Of a stretch of 47,154 nucleotides of DNA, positions 46,861 through 47,154 are shown in pieces. Source of the DNA: Bacteroidota bacterium (GTDB taxonomy: Bacteria > Bacteroidota > Bacteroidia > Bacteroidales > FEN-979); NCBI GenBank assembly GCA_016868575.1, contig VGGL01000009.1:1-47154 (forward strand), given 5' to 3'. A model generated the notes under the pieces. The model saw only the letters and a list, made by a program, of their open reading frames with translations. It was not told the origin of the DNA and searched no databases. The translations under genes and the position numbers were made by a program. The number at the start of each line of letters is the position of its first letter. The first letter of the stretch is position 1.

Positions 46861-47063
46861 GACTTTTTTTCGACCATCAAGTAAAATCCTTGATTTTTTG
46901 CCTATCTTTACCTCCGGGTTTATCATTAAAAACACAGGAAGAAAAATTGAATACCCTATGCTATTTGATTGATAAACAGGCGGTTTCGTTCAACTCAATG
47001 TTATCCACATGATGAAACCAGATAGTCCAATTTTTTTTACCTTTGTGTGGATAAAATCCTGAA
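46861..47063 (+). repeat. Outer direct repeat R1, right copy (~203 bp)
   Basis: Same orientation as 44737-44938, 2124 bases further on. It begins about 58 bases after the IS1182-type transposase fragment and ends 31 bases before a new gene. It carries a perfect -7 box TACCTTTG at 47038-47045, where the left copy has TACCTTTA. Confidence 0.85.
47038..47045 (+). promoter_or_regulatory. Promoter -7 box TACCTTTG at the end of R1
   Basis: Perfect TAnnTTTG, 49 bases before the ATG at 47094. A second, weaker box (TAATTTTA, 47074-47081) lies closer. Confidence 0.4.
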
Positions 47064-47093
47064 GTGTTGGCAGTAATTTTACACGACCATTTC

Positions 47094-47154
47094 ATGAAAC
47101 AAAAGATAATTCATTTTCTATTTCTGATAACTCTAATTCTACCCATTTCAGTTT
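47094..47154 (+). CDS. Start of an exported protein (partial)
   Basis: Only the first 20 codons are present: MKQKIIHFLFLITLILPISV, a typical signal peptide with basic N-terminus and hydrophobic core. The family cannot be told. The gene continues beyond the window. Confidence 0.6.
   Translation, partial: MKQKIIHFLFLITLILPISV

Overview
The window looks like a chromosomal segment of a marine- or gut-type Bacteroidota (Bacteroidales-like) bacterium. Three things point there: type IX secretion (T9SS) C-terminal sorting domains on exported proteins, family markers typical of the phylum (DUF4270, DUF4837, half-length GT5 glycogen synthase, Porphyromonas-type peptidylarginine deiminase, YfhO), and promoters of the Bacteroidota form TAnnTTTG lying mostly 17-27 bases before start codons. 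That spacing was used to choose several starts.

Layout. 1-4.7 kb (+): C-terminal end of a PorZ-like T9SS protein, yfhO, recO and lysS. 4.7-6.8 kb (-): a secreted peptidylarginine/agmatine-deiminase-like enzyme. 6.9-10 kb (+): tatA, a LysM lytic transglycosylase and a DUF4837 lipoprotein. 10.1-13.2 kb (+): an AAA/DUF4143 ATPase behind a perfect palindrome, a REP-like spacer and a MATE transporter. 13.4-16.2 kb (-): the lipid/ribosome operon yceD-rpmF-plsX-fabH, divergent from proline dehydrogenase. 17-19.4 kb (-): three exported proteins of unknown function. 19.7-25.3 kb (+): glycogen-synthase-like protein, DUF4270 lipoprotein, glmS and a cysteate-synthase-like PLP enzyme, which suggests sulfonolipid synthesis. 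25.3-31.9 kb (-): superoxide dismutase, then an S41 protease translationally coupled to a giant beta-helix/CotH/T9SS protein. 32-36 kb: PAS histidine kinase (+), tyrS (-) and an NAD-dependent epimerase (+).

36-44.6 kb (-) is one long operon: tetR, tolC-like, hlyD-like, DUF2147, two ABC ATPases, two ABC-2 permeases, and probably mltF. It matches the E. coli cecR-ybhGFSR layout with YbhF split into two proteins, and a perfect palindrome sits between the promoter and the tetR start.

44.7-47.1 kb is an accessory scar. A VbhA-type antitoxin and a truncated Fic toxin are followed by wreckage of an IS91-type element with its tyrosine recombinase and by the tail of an IS1182-type transposase. Two nested pairs of direct repeats frame the whole: an outer ~202-bp pair and an inner pair carrying a highly foldable ~65-90-base motif. 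This is the least ordinary part of the window. A new signal-peptide gene starts at the right edge. No tRNA, rRNA or CRISPR array was seen.
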